A stretch of DNA of 62,676 nt from CAYJBH01 sp964370825 (GTDB lineage: Bacteria; Bacillota; Clostridia; Oscillospirales; Ruminococcaceae), in NCBI GenBank assembly GCA_964370825.1, contig CAYJKY010000017.1, forward strand, positions 1-62,676. Reading direction: 5' to 3'. Positions 33,509 to 42,167 of this stretch are shown here, piece by piece. Positions within the stretch are counted from its first letter, which is position 1. Each line of letters begins with the position of its first letter. The notes beneath the pieces are model-generated. The model was not told the DNA's origin. It searched no databases and saw only the letters and a program-made list of their open reading frames with translations. The position numbers and the translations under genes were made by a program.

Positions 33509-34984
33509 TTATATTTCTATTGCTAAGCAGTTTGAATATATTGTGGGCATGTTTTCCGGTAACTTGACGGTCAATATTCCGAAGTTTTGTGAAAATTCAA
33601 CCTCTCCATGTCCCAAAAGTTTTACGGCTTTAACCTTTTCACCATCGGTAAAGCTTTTAATAATGGCAACCTTATTATCAGGAGTTCTCATGATAAAGGA
33701 ATAAACAGTGTTGCCCTTCTTGGTGAACCTGTAATCCGAGCTATTCCACTCTACCTTTTTTTCCTCAAACAGAGTGCTCTCGCTGACACGACTGTCTCCT
33801 TCACCCGAAACCTTCCAAGGCCTTGTGCCGTAAACGGCTTCGGAACAGATATTAAACCAACTGCCTATCTCCTCAAGCAACCAAACGGCCTCGTCATCTA
33901 TGCTGCCATCCGGTCGTTGCAGAACGTTCAGCAACATTGTTCCGTTCTTGGCGATGATATCAATTAACATCTCTATGACATGTCCAGGTTTTTTGTAAAC
34001 CTGACGGACATCATAAAACCAGTTTCCAATACAGGTGTCGGTCTGCCACGGAGATTCTAAAATATCGGGAAGTTGACTTTTTTCAATATCCAGAACTCCG
34101 ACCTTGTAAACATCTGCGCGTCTGTCCTTCTGGGTGTAAACAGCCCTATTCTCGCCGTTCTTTTCCATGGATTTATTGTATAGATATGCAACCGCCTCTA
34201 ACCCGCAGTTGTACTCATCGTCTGTCACATCCAAGATATCGGGGTTGTAGCTGTGAACCTCGGTTGTTTTAAAGGGTAATCCGCCGTCGGTATATAATAA
34301 ATCCGGAACATAAAGGTCGATTAACTCTTTCATAACCTTCAGCCAGTACTCTCTAAAATCTTTGTTGCCTGTGTACCAAGGTGAATCGTTGTTCTTATCC
34401 TCTAAATGCTCGTAGTTGTCGAGGTAAAAATCACGGTATTCCGGATCGTTACCATCGTATGGAACTCCGGCGTATAGACCCTCCTTATCAGCTCCCTTGT
34501 TGGTTTTCCACCAGGAAAATGTTGCCGAAAGATGCTCGGTCAAACCAAATGGCATGTTGTGCTTTTCTGCGGCCTTTTTCCATAGTCCGCAGATATCCTT
34601 TTTGGGTCCAACATCAACCGAATTAAATCTATTGATCTTGGACGGGAAATTGAAAAAATGATCGTGGTGCATAGCTTGCCCAACAAAGTATCTCGCGCCT
34701 GCTTTGTGGTATAACTCCATAAGTCCTTCAGGGTCAAACTTTTCTGCCTTCCAAAGTGCACATATGTCCTTATATCCGAATTTTGAAGGATGACCGTAAT
34801 GGCGAAGATGGTATAGGTATTGAGGAGAACCCTCTACATACATGTGCCTTGCGTACCAGTCACCATACATAGGAACACTCTGCGGTCCCCAGTGGCTCCA
34901 GATGCCGAATTTTGCATCCAAAAACCAATCCGGACAGCTGTATTCATACAATGATTTAAAGCTCGGTTCAAATTTTTTGCCCAT
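33509..34984 (-). CDS. Alpha-L-fucosidase, GH29 (second copy)
   Basis: 491 aa with no signal peptide. GH29 marks are WFLDAKFGIWSHWGPQSVP, the MHHDHF histidines (106-109) and the predicted nucleophile D233 in LLYTDGGLPF, with a C-terminal sandwich domain. It differs strongly from the first GH29 (D189 in WFDFSY; W-F-D versus Y-T-D), so the two probably belong to different GH29 subgroups and cleave different linkages. The start is ATG 34984 behind AGGGAG. Confidence 0.94.
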   Translation of the reverse strand: MGKKFEPSFKSLYEYSCPDWFLDAKFGIWSHWGPQSVPMYGDWYARHMYVEGSPQYLYHLRHYGHPSKFGYKDICALWKAEKFDPEGLMELYHKAGARYFVGQAMHHDHFFNFPSKINRFNSVDVGPKKDICGLWKKAAEKHNMPFGLTEHLSATFSWWKTNKGADKEGLYAGVPYDGNDPEYRDFYLDNYEHLEDKNNDSPWYTGNKDFREYWLKVMKELIDLYVPDLLYTDGGLPFKTTEVHSYNPDILDVTDDEYNCGLEAVAYLYNKSMEKNGENRAVYTQKDRRADVYKVGVLDIEKSQLPDILESPWQTDTCIGNWFYDVRQVYKKPGHVIEMLIDIIAKNGTMLLNVLQRPDGSIDDEAVWLLEEIGSWFNICSEAVYGTRPWKVSGEGDSRVSESTLFEEKKVEWNSSDYRFTKKGNTVYSFIMRTPDNKVAIIKSFTDGEKVKAVKLLGHGEVEFSQNFGILTVKLPENMPTIYSNCLAIEI

Positions 34985-35089
34985 GGTATTACTCCCTTTA
35001 TTTTTGTATGAGTTTAATATACCACTTCTGGTTGCATTTGTCTATACTTTCTGTAAAACAGTAGTGTAGAGAGGAGGACATATTATTTG
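34985..35089. other. Intergenic stretch upstream of the second GH29
   Basis: This contains the GH29 ribosome site and an AT-rich leader on the minus strand. Together with the SdpI remnant and 35311-35356 it makes up the 372-bp gap between two intact genes. Nothing else was recognised. Confidence 0.4.
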
Positions 35090-35310
35090 TTAAGTGAGTC
35101 GTACAGCCGTTTTGAATATATTATCGCAATAATCAGCTCAATGGTAATCAAGATTAAAGATGCGAAAAAGCTCCTGTTACAATTACGACACTAAGTATAA
35201 GGGTTATTAACCCCATAATCACAAAATGCTTTCCGATAAGTCGGTTCGTTTTTTCCCATACAATATCGCTTTTCAGTGTCTAGGGTGCACGTACGCCCAT
35301 AGTAATATTT
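35090..35310 (-). pseudogene. SdpI-like membrane immunity protein remnant
   Basis: Read on the minus strand, one frame gives ITMGVRAP, an in-frame TAG where TLKSDIVWEKTNRLIGKHF continues, and VIMGLITLILSVVIVTGAF. Then a frameshift leads into LILITIELIIAIIFKTAVRL and a stop at 35090. The GVR-P-TL-s..vWEKTNRL block and the final membrane helix match the SdpI (resistance to SdpC-type toxin) family. The N-terminal helices are missing. It lies directly downstream of an XRE regulator of the type usually paired with SdpI-like genes. Confidence 0.7.
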
Positions 35311-35356
35311 CTTTAAATAAAGGGTGTTGCTATATGAAGTTAAAGTCGATAGCTGT

Positions 35357-35887
35357 TTAAAAATGATTTTTAATAGCTTGCATCTTCTTTCGGCTCAATA
35401 CTATTCCAATGACTGATCCAATCAATGCAAAAGGTGCTAATCTTACGAACAGCCATTCAAACGAGTGAAATAACACTCCGATGACAGCGTATTCAGGGTG
35501 GCTGTAATCCCAATCTAAATAAGGGCTCCGCAATACCCCTAACAAAATAAAAACAGCAACTATGACTACTGATGCTATAATAAATAGTAGATGGACAAGT
35601 TTTCGTCTTGTTGAGTTTCTCTTTGAGAATTGTAGGTTGATTACCTCCAGCTTTTCGGAGATAACCTTTAAATCATCAACCCTCGCCTCGGCGATAGTTT
35701 CACCAAGTAAGATGCATACCGGCGCTTCGAGCTGCTCGGATATGCAAAGTAGCATTTGCGAATCGGGAACCGACAATCCTTTTTCCCATTTAGATATGGT
35801 TTGTCGCACCACGTTTAGCCTGATGGCAAGTTCTTCCTGTGAAATACCTTTTGATTTTCTGAGTGCCTTGATATTTTCGTTTAACAT
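35357..35887 (-). CDS. XRE family regulator with C-terminal membrane segments
   Basis: 176 aa from ATG 35887 behind an excellent AAGGAGG; the longer frame to 35962 overlaps the upstream hydrolase end. Residues 1-60 are a Cro/CI-type HTH (ISQEELAIRLNVVRQTISKW). The C-terminal half has two predicted membrane helices (LVHLLFIIASVVIVAVFILL and LAPFALIGSVIGIVL), so this is a membrane-anchored regulator. It probably controlled the decayed SdpI-like gene just downstream. Confidence 0.9.
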   Translation of the reverse strand: MLNENIKALRKSKGISQEELAIRLNVVRQTISKWEKGLSVPDSQMLLCISEQLEAPVCILLGETIAEARVDDLKVISEKLEVINLQFSKRNSTRRKLVHLLFIIASVVIVAVFILLGVLRSPYLDWDYSHPEYAVIGVLFHSFEWLFVRLAPFALIGSVIGIVLSRKKMQAIKNHF

Positions 35888-35955
35888 TACTATATCCTCC
35901 TTGTTCGGTACCCCTATTATACAAGGAACAAGCCCGTTGCCGCAAGCAACGCATA

Positions 35956-36819
35956 TTAACATCTTTTGTCAATATAGTCCACTATAAGCTCTACATACCT
36001 GTCATAGTTGACCAACAGTGCAAGGTGACCGCCTTTTAGGTCGGTAATGGTTGTCGGGTTTGGCATAAGCTCAATAAGTGCCTGTTTTATCCCGTCGCTA
36101 AACGTTTTGTCATCCTCCGATAACAGTAGTAAAACCATGTCATCAAGATATTCAAACTCGGTGCGTTTCATGCCGTTATGGTTTTCCATGTCGATGAGTA
36201 GATTTAACATATGAAGTTCGTAGGGCTTTGTGAGCTTTTCCTCCATGATGTCGCACAGCTCACGCAGAAGATGTCTCTCCTGCTCGCTGAAATCTGAGGC
36301 GTATTTTTTAAACACAGCGTCGCTTATCTGCTTCTTTAATGCGGAAAGAGGGAGGAGCTTCAACATTCTTTTCGTCTTGTTTGTACTTTTAAGCATTGTT
36401 TTTAATGATGCATATGCCTCGCTGCTCATGTCAGCGGAGAGGCATCCGGTATTTGACAATATTAACCCTTTTGTTACCTCGGGATATTTTTGTGCCATTA
36501 GTTGTGCCAAAAAACCACCGAGAGACTGCCCGACAAACCACGCTTTTATGCCAAGCTGTGTCAGTAACTTTGCAATCGCCGCTGCAAGCTTTTCATTTGT
36601 ATCGTAATCAATGCAGTAGTCAAAGGTAAGCACCGAAAAATGATGTGCGAATTTATCAAAATGGGTGTAAATTAAATCGGACATTCCGATACCGCCGACA
36701 AGTAAAACCAACGTCTCGGTAGAATTTTCGTTTTTATAGTATCTATAGCTGAATTTACCGCCGTCGATATTTTCGATAGTTAGGGGATAGTTTTTACAGT
36801 ATTGTTCAAAAGCTTTCAT
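35956..36819 (-). CDS. Alpha/beta hydrolase
   Basis: 287 aa from ATG 36819 behind AAAGGACGG; a GTG at 36852 lies inside the GTTAG inverted repeat and is unlikely. The fold runs from LVLLVGGIGMSD (oxyanion region) to the nucleophile elbow GQSLGG with S99, a cap domain, and a late DLKGGHLALL stretch with the catalytic His. The substrate is unknown. One copy of the GTTAG-N6-CTAAC repeat lies 25 bp upstream, linking it to the 37-54 kb transport locus. Confidence 0.88.
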   Translation of the reverse strand: MKAFEQYCKNYPLTIENIDGGKFSYRYYKNENSTETLVLLVGGIGMSDLIYTHFDKFAHHFSVLTFDYCIDYDTNEKLAAAIAKLLTQLGIKAWFVGQSLGGFLAQLMAQKYPEVTKGLILSNTGCLSADMSSEAYASLKTMLKSTNKTKRMLKLLPLSALKKQISDAVFKKYASDFSEQERHLLRELCDIMEEKLTKPYELHMLNLLIDMENHNGMKRTEFEYLDDMVLLLLSEDDKTFSDGIKQALIELMPNPTTITDLKGGHLALLVNYDRYVELIVDYIDKRC

Positions 36820-36843
36820 AACATAATCCGTCCTTTGTTCATG

Positions 36844-36861
36844 AGTTAGCACTTTCTAACT
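36844..36861. promoter_or_regulatory. Operator-like site GTTAG-N6-CTAAC, copy 1
   Basis: AGTTAG-CACTTT-CTAACT, perfect 6-bp arms. It lies between the divergent alpha/beta hydrolase and the first TetR gene and is closest to the hydrolase start. Confidence 0.75.
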
Positions 36862-36926
36862 CCTTGATGTATTTTAGCATAAAGTAAAAACAAATACAAT
36901 ATTATACTTGTTTTTTTTAATTAGTG

Positions 36927-36955
36927 TTGACAAACTTGAATAAATATGATATTCT
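36927..36955 (+). promoter_or_regulatory. Promoter of the first TetR gene
   Basis: TTGACA (36927-36932), 17-bp spacer, TATTCT (36950-36955). The palindromic operator 36958-36972 begins 3 bp after the -10. Confidence 0.8.
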
Positions 36956-36957
36956 CA

Positions 36958-36972
36958 AATAACACTGTTATT
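36958..36972. promoter_or_regulatory. TetR operator, AATAACA-C-TGTTATT
   Basis: A perfect 15-bp palindrome with a single central base. It overlaps the expected transcription start of the TetR gene that follows and shares a 13-bp identical core (ATAACACTGTTAT) with the operator at 52167-52181. Confidence 0.82.
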
Positions 36973-36984
36973 CGAGGTGGTTTT

Positions 36985-37572
36985 ATGCTTGTTACGGATG
37001 CTTTGACCGACAAAATTTTATTATCCGCTAAGCAGGAGTTTTTGAAAAAAGGCTTTGAGAAGGCGAGCATGAGGGTTATAGCAAAAATATCAGGCGTAAC
37101 AACAGGTGCGCTATACACAAGGTTTGCAAGCAAGGACGAACTTTTTACCACCATTGTTAAACCTTTTGCCGAGGAGTTTATCAAAATAGATACCGAGTGG
37201 AAGATATCTACCTCAGAATTGTGGGAGCGCAAATTTAATGCCGGAAATGCACTCATAGAGCATATCTATGCTGATAAAGATACATTTAAACTTCTTTTCT
37301 GCTGTGCCGTCGGTAGCTCGCAGGAGAACTTTATCGATAGGATAATAAAAATCGAGATGGATGACACCTTGGCTTTTATCGAAAAACTAAGTGATAAACA
37401 TAAAAATAACATCAAGGTGTCGAACGAGGCCATGTATATTCTTGTTGCTGCGCATTGTCGTTCTCTTTTTGAGATATCTAATCATGATATAACGCTGGAT
37501 GAGGCGAAAAAACAGGTTGCAAATATTATGGAGTTTTTTATGTGCGGATGGAGTAAGATTTTGGGGTTTTAA
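36985..37572 (+). CDS. TetR/AcrR family regulator (first paralogue)
   Basis: 195 aa from ATG 36985 behind CGAGGTGG. The N-terminal HTH (KASMRVIAKISGVTTGALYTRFASKDELF) is followed by an all-helical ligand domain. It is clearly paralogous to the regulator at 52208; the HTH helices are nearly identical (KASMR-IAK-VTTGALY-R). The palindrome at its start site implies autorepression. It precedes the ECF genes but a 100-bp gap with a separate operator-like site lies between. Confidence 0.92.
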   Translation: MLVTDALTDKILLSAKQEFLKKGFEKASMRVIAKISGVTTGALYTRFASKDELFTTIVKPFAEEFIKIDTEWKISTSELWERKFNAGNALIEHIYADKDTFKLLFCCAVGSSQENFIDRIIKIEMDDTLAFIEKLSDKHKNNIKVSNEAMYILVAAHCRSLFEISNHDITLDEAKKQVANIMEFFMCGWSKILGF

Positions 37573-37628
37573 TCTGATTTGTGGCTTATTTATCGTAAAT
37601 CAGCATGCCCTAAAATTTTTTCAATACA

Positions 37629-37646
37629 AGTTAGTGCAAACTAACG
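37629..37646. promoter_or_regulatory. Operator-like site GTTAG-N6-CTAAC, copy 2
   Basis: AGTTAG-TGCAAA-CTAACG, perfect 5-bp arms. It is 27 bp before the ECF S-component start codon. No strong promoter hexamers are evident here. Confidence 0.75.
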
Positions 37647-37672
37647 TAAAAAAGAGTTTTTGAGGAGTTTTT

Positions 37673-38257
37673 ATGAAAAAGTTAGAGGTGAAGGATTTTG
37701 TATCAATCGGAATTTTCAGTGCACTGTTTATCGTGTTTGTGGTGATAGTGTCAATATTGCAGATAGTGCCGATATTATCGCTCGGTATGCCGGCAATGGT
37801 GGCGCTTTTTACGGGGCCTGTTTACCTACTGTTTGTCGCACGGACGGGAAAGCCGCTTGCCATATCAATTATGGGGATGATTGTATCGCTTATAATCGGG
37901 CTGTTGTTCTTCGGTAGCATCTACATATTTTTGTTTAATCTTGCGTTTTTTGTAGCTGCCGATATAATTGCATCACTTGGGAAATATAAAAGCTATATGA
38001 CAAATATAATCAGCTATATTGTTTTATCGTTGTGGGTTTTCGGTGAGTCCGGTGCATACTGGGTGGCGCAGGATTGGATGCTGGAAAAAACGGTGCAATC
38101 CGGGTATACACCCGAGAGTGCCGAGGCTATTTTTACCATGGCAACCACCACAAGTCTAATATTATTTATTATAGTCACACTTGTTTTTGCAACTATAAGC
38201 GGACTTGTGGCAAGGACTATGTTTAAAAAGCATTTTAAACGTGCAGGTATTGTTTAA
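37673..38257 (+). CDS. ECF transporter S component, MptD/Trep_Strep type
   Basis: 194 aa with five or six predicted membrane helices. It begins KKLEVKDFVSIGIFSALF, the typical S-component start, and contains GMPAMVALFTGPVYLLFVAR and ESGAYWVAQDWM blocks seen in the TIGR02185-type membrane proteins. It would bind the substrate for the T and A components encoded next. The substrate of this S-type has not, to my knowledge, been settled. It overlaps the next gene by one base (TAATG). Confidence 0.82.
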   Translation: MKKLEVKDFVSIGIFSALFIVFVVIVSILQIVPILSLGMPAMVALFTGPVYLLFVARTGKPLAISIMGMIVSLIIGLLFFGSIYIFLFNLAFFVAADIIASLGKYKSYMTNIISYIVLSLWVFGESGAYWVAQDWMLEKTVQSGYTPESAEAIFTMATTTSLILFIIVTLVFATISGLVARTMFKKHFKRAGIV

Positions 38258-38937
38258 TGCAAAATGCGCTGTTTAAATTAGATCCCCGCACAAAGCTGTT
38301 GCTTATAATAATGATAAATGCCCTTTATTACATGGGCGGTGATTATATCTATGTTTCGATAGCAAGCCTGTTTGCAATATTTCTGATCTTTTGTTCCGGA
38401 TATATAAAAATAGGGATAAATGCCTGTGCTTTGTATATCTTTGTCGAGGTTTTGGGTGCGGTGTTGCCACTTCTTCCAATTGAATTTGTCTCTACGATAG
38501 GAACAGCGTTTACCAGCATATTGGTGTTTTATCCGACGATACTTTACGGAATACTCTTTGTCGGGACTATAAATATAAGCGAATCCATTGCAGCCTTTTC
38601 GCATTGGCGCATACCGCAGGCGGTGCTTATTCCCATAGTTGTTGTGGTGAGGTTTATACCAACATTGTATATAGAAATGCATAACATAAGGGCATCTATG
38701 ACCCTGCGAGGACGCTCGACAAATGTTTTTACCAAGATTATGAACATCTATGTGCCGCTGTTGTTTAGCTCGGTAAGAACAAGCGAATCGCTTACGATTG
38801 CCGCTATGACAAAGGGCATGGGGGTGAGCAAGAACGTCACGATAATGCATGATTCACGTCTGCGGGTATTCGATTATTTTGCTCTGGCTGTATTAGGCTG
38901 TTTAATTTTTATGAGGTGGTATTATGATAGAGTTTAA
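38257..38937 (+). CDS. ECF transporter T component (CbiQ/EcfT-like)
   Basis: 226 aa with N-terminal LDPRTKLLLIIMINALYY, several membrane helices and the cytoplasmic coupling-helix motif TLRGRSTNVF that contacts the ATPases. It is translationally coupled to the S component upstream and overlaps the ATPase gene downstream by 14 bp, so the three form one operon. Its role is to couple ATP hydrolysis to toppling of the S component. Confidence 0.9.
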   Translation: MQNALFKLDPRTKLLLIIMINALYYMGGDYIYVSIASLFAIFLIFCSGYIKIGINACALYIFVEVLGAVLPLLPIEFVSTIGTAFTSILVFYPTILYGILFVGTINISESIAAFSHWRIPQAVLIPIVVVVRFIPTLYIEMHNIRASMTLRGRSTNVFTKIMNIYVPLLFSSVRTSESLTIAAMTKGMGVSKNVTIMHDSRLRVFDYFALAVLGCLIFMRWYYDRV

Positions 38938-40327
38938 AAATGTCACCTATTGTTACGGTGAAAAAGACGATGAAGCCCTCAACGACCTTAGTTTTACAGT
39001 CGCCAAAGGTGAGTTTATACTTCTAACAGGCAAAAGCGGGTCCGGCAAATCCAGTGTACTACAGGCTATAAACGGAATTATACCGCAATATTACAAGGGT
39101 AAAATGTCGGGTGAGATATTTATCGACGGAGAGTCTATTAAAGGGCAGGCGGTTGGGCAGCTTTCACAACAGGTCGGCACCGTTTTCCAAAACCCGAAGT
39201 CACAATTTTTTCATCTGAATGTGGAGGATGAGCTTACATTTGGCCCATCGAACCAAGCCCTGCCGCATGACGAGATAAAACGTCGAGAAGCAGACACGGT
39301 AAAGGAATTTAAGATAGAAAACATTCTTCATAAAAATGTGCTAACCCTCTCGGGTGGAGAGATGCAACGGCTTGCCTGTGCCTCGGTGCATATGAGTCTG
39401 CCGGACATTTATGTTTTGGACGAGCCGAGTGCAAACCTAGATGCTACCGGAATAGAGGAGCTGAAAGATGCACTTAAAACTATAAAAAACAGCGGTGCAA
39501 TTGTCATAATTGCGGAACACAGAATTTACTATACCATGGAGCTGTGCGACAGGGTTTTTCACATGGAAGCCGGCAGGATTGACGAAATTTTTACTAGGGA
39601 TGAATTTTTATGCCTTAGTGAACAGAAGTTTCACTCGATGGGATTGCGAAGTATAACTGCACCGACCATAGCAAGAATGATTTATGACATATCGAACAAG
39701 GATTGTATAGTAGTAGAAAAGCTGAGCTGCAAAAGAAAAAAAGAAATACTGCTTGATGTTGATAATCTAAAAATTCCAAAACATTGTATTGTAGCTATAA
39801 CAGGAATAAACGGCGCAGGTAAAAGCACCTTTATAAAAACATTTTCCGGAATTATGAAAGCGGATGCCATCATATCCGACGAAAAATCTCTTTCGAAAAA
39901 AGAGCGGATTAAGCGCAGTTTTATAGTTATGCAGGATGTGAACAGCCAGCTTTCCTGTGAATCGGTCTATGACGAACTGGTGGAAAAGGATACACCGGAA
40001 AACGAAAAGCGTGCACTTGAGATTTTAAAATCACTTAATCTCTCGGACAAAAGAGAAGAGCACCCTTTTTCCCTGTCCGGTGGGCAAAAACAGCGAGTGG
40101 CGATTGCAACCGCCCTGTTTTTAAACAAGAAATACATGTTTTTTGACGAGCCGACAAGCGGTCTTGATTTTGAAAGCATGGTGAGGGTGTCTGATCTTAT
40201 CAATGAGATTTCAAAGACAGCCGAATTAGTGTGTGTTGTTACGCATGATAATGAGTTTATCAATCAGTGCTGTGATTATGAGATTAATTTTGCTAAGTCC
40301 AAGGTAGCCGCATTTTACAAGGTGTAG
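38924..40327 (+). CDS. ECF transporter double ATPase (EcfA-EcfA' fusion)
   Basis: 467 aa with two ABC ATPase halves. The first has Walker A GKSGSGKSS (36-44) and signature LSGGEMQRL. The second has Walker A GINGAGKST (about 294-302), signature LSGGQKQRV and Walker B MFFDEPTSGLD. A fused pair replaces the separate EcfA1/EcfA2 usual in Firmicutes; CbiO/YkoD-type fusions like this are known. The ribosome site GAGGTGG lies within the end of the EcfT gene. Confidence 0.93.
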   Translation: MIEFKNVTYCYGEKDDEALNDLSFTVAKGEFILLTGKSGSGKSSVLQAINGIIPQYYKGKMSGEIFIDGESIKGQAVGQLSQQVGTVFQNPKSQFFHLNVEDELTFGPSNQALPHDEIKRREADTVKEFKIENILHKNVLTLSGGEMQRLACASVHMSLPDIYVLDEPSANLDATGIEELKDALKTIKNSGAIVIIAEHRIYYTMELCDRVFHMEAGRIDEIFTRDEFLCLSEQKFHSMGLRSITAPTIARMIYDISNKDCIVVEKLSCKRKKEILLDVDNLKIPKHCIVAITGINGAGKSTFIKTFSGIMKADAIISDEKSLSKKERIKRSFIVMQDVNSQLSCESVYDELVEKDTPENEKRALEILKSLNLSDKREEHPFSLSGGQKQRVAIATALFLNKKYMFFDEPTSGLDFESMVRVSDLINEISKTAELVCVVTHDNEFINQCCDYEINFAKSKVAAFYKV

Positions 40328-40347
40328 TAGGTTAACTTAAAAAACAA

Positions 40348-40364
40348 CATGTTAAACTAACATG
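40348..40364. promoter_or_regulatory. Palindrome before the first ABC pair (variant site)
   Basis: CATGTTA-AAC-TAACATG is a perfect 7-bp-arm inverted repeat 60 bp before the ABC gene. It shares GTTA/TAAC with the GTTAG-N6-CTAAC sites but has a 3-bp centre, so it may bind a different protein or be a diverged copy. Confidence 0.5.
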
Positions 40365-40424
40365 AAATATATTTATTGCAAAGCGGGTTTTTAAGTTAAA
40401 TGATTATAGAAAGGAATATTTGTA

Positions 40425-42167
40425 ATGGGTAAGGTTTTCGCTTATGCGGGAGAACTCAAAAAAAACATGTACATCGCACTGCTCTTTTTGTTTTTGAGCG
40501 TGATATTCGGCGTGCTGCCGTATCTTGCGCTAAGCAACATAGCGGTGTCGCTCATAGAAGGCTCTGCCGTCGAAATAGAATATATATTGATAATATGTGC
40601 AACAATTTTCGGGGCGCTTGCCTTAAAGGCTGTTACAATGGGGGTAGGACTTGCAAACTCTCATGTTGCCGCTTTTGGCATTCTTTATAACATTAGAAAA
40701 TCTAAGGCGAAGGACATGGCACAGCATCCACTCGGCTTTATCGAGCATAACGGTGTCGGCAAATACAAAAAAGGCTTTGTAGAGGATGTCGACCTTTTAG
40801 AAAATCTTGTTGCACACATGGTGCCTGAGGGGATTCCCAACATATTTATCGTGCTTGTAACCTACATATATATATTCGTTTTAGATTGGCGACTCGGTCT
40901 TTTGTCCTTTGCTATTATTTTGGCTGGGATTATTCCGATGATGTCCATGATGAGTATCGGCCTGAAAAGGATGCCGAAATATTTTGCCGCACTCGATAAC
41001 ATGAACAGCAATATAATTGAGTATGTCGGCGGTATGGAGGTTGTAAAGGTTTTCGGCAAAACCTCCGGTTCTTTTGAAAAGTTGAAAAGCGCCGTATTAC
41101 ACGCACGTGATTTAACCTATAACTGGTATATAGCCTGTTGGCGAGACATGTCGATAATGAACGCTGCTATGCCCTGTACCGTTCTGCTTGCCCTACCTAT
41201 AGGTGTTATCTTTTATCAAAATGGCAGCATCACATTAGATGCGCTGATATTGACCTTGCTTTTAAACCTATCGCTTTCAACACCGCTGATAAAACTGATG
41301 TCCTTTTTGCCGGTAATACCGCAGGTGGGATATGCAATCGAAAAGATTGACGCAACATTTGCAGCAGAGCCTATCGCCACCGGTGATAAAACCGATAATC
41401 CAAAAAACTTCGACATCTCTTTTGAAAATGTGCGTTTCTCCTACAACGAGGAAACTGAGGTTCTGCACGGGCTAAATGTTAAATTTAAACAGGGAGAACT
41501 CGCAGCGCTCGTGGGGGAAAGTGGTTGCGGAAAAAGCACAATAGCAAGGTTGATAGTACATTTTTGGGATGTATCGGACGGTAAAATCACGATAGGCGGA
41601 ACCGACATAAGAGAGTTTACAAGCCAAAAACTCATGTCGATGATATCCTATGTTTCGCAGGACAATATCTTGTTTGATGATAGCATAATGAACAATCTTT
41701 TAATGGGCAAAGAGGGTGCAACGAAGGAGGAGGTTATAACCGCATGTAAAAACTCCTGTTGCCACGACTTTATATCGGCGCTCGAAAACGGTTACGATAC
41801 CAATGTCGGCACACTCGGTGGCAAACTTTCGGGCGGTGAACGTCAGCGTATAACCATCGCAAGGGCGATGTTAAAGGATGCACCGATAGTGATTTTAGAC
41901 GAAGCAACCGCACACACAGATAGTGAAAACGAGGATTTAATTCAGGCGGCTCTATCCAATCTATTAAAAGACAAAACCGTTATTGTAATCGCCCATCGTC
42001 TCACCACCATAACCAAGGCAGACAGTATTATTGTAGTGAACAAAGGCGATGTTGAGGCGCAAGGAGTACATAGCGAACTACTCAATACATCGGCAACCTA
42101 CAAAAAGTTATGGGAGCAGAGTGTAAAAACGGTAGAATGGACTATCGGCGAAGGAGGTGTTGTTTAA
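40425..42167 (+). CDS. ABC half-transporter, exporter fold (pair 1, first subunit)
   Basis: 580 aa: six-helix ABC membrane domain (residues about 1-310) plus nucleotide-binding domain with Walker A GESGCGKST, signature LSGGERQR, and Walker B VILDEATAHTD. The D-loop region TAHTDSEN is similar to that of IrtA/YbtP-like siderophore importers, which use an exporter fold; the resemblance is by eye only. It overlaps the next gene by one base, so the two subunits form a heterodimer. The start is ATG 40425 behind AAGGAA. Confidence 0.92.
   Translation: MGKVFAYAGELKKNMYIALLFLFLSVIFGVLPYLALSNIAVSLIEGSAVEIEYILIICATIFGALALKAVTMGVGLANSHVAAFGILYNIRKSKAKDMAQHPLGFIEHNGVGKYKKGFVEDVDLLENLVAHMVPEGIPNIFIVLVTYIYIFVLDWRLGLLSFAIILAGIIPMMSMMSIGLKRMPKYFAALDNMNSNIIEYVGGMEVVKVFGKTSGSFEKLKSAVLHARDLTYNWYIACWRDMSIMNAAMPCTVLLALPIGVIFYQNGSITLDALILTLLLNLSLSTPLIKLMSFLPVIPQVGYAIEKIDATFAAEPIATGDKTDNPKNFDISFENVRFSYNEETEVLHGLNVKFKQGELAALVGESGCGKSTIARLIVHFWDVSDGKITIGGTDIREFTSQKLMSMISYVSQDNILFDDSIMNNLLMGKEGATKEEVITACKNSCCHDFISALENGYDTNVGTLGGKLSGGERQRITIARAMLKDAPIVILDEATAHTDSENEDLIQAALSNLLKDKTVIVIAHRLTTITKADSIIVVNKGDVEAQGVHSELLNTSATYKKLWEQSVKTVEWTIGEGGVV

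Noticed and set aside
40348..40364. Palindrome CATGTTAAACTAACATG as a sixth member of the GTTAG-N6-CTAAC family
   Set aside because: The centre is 3 bp rather than 6 bp, so the half-site geometry differs; it was kept only as a separate variant site.
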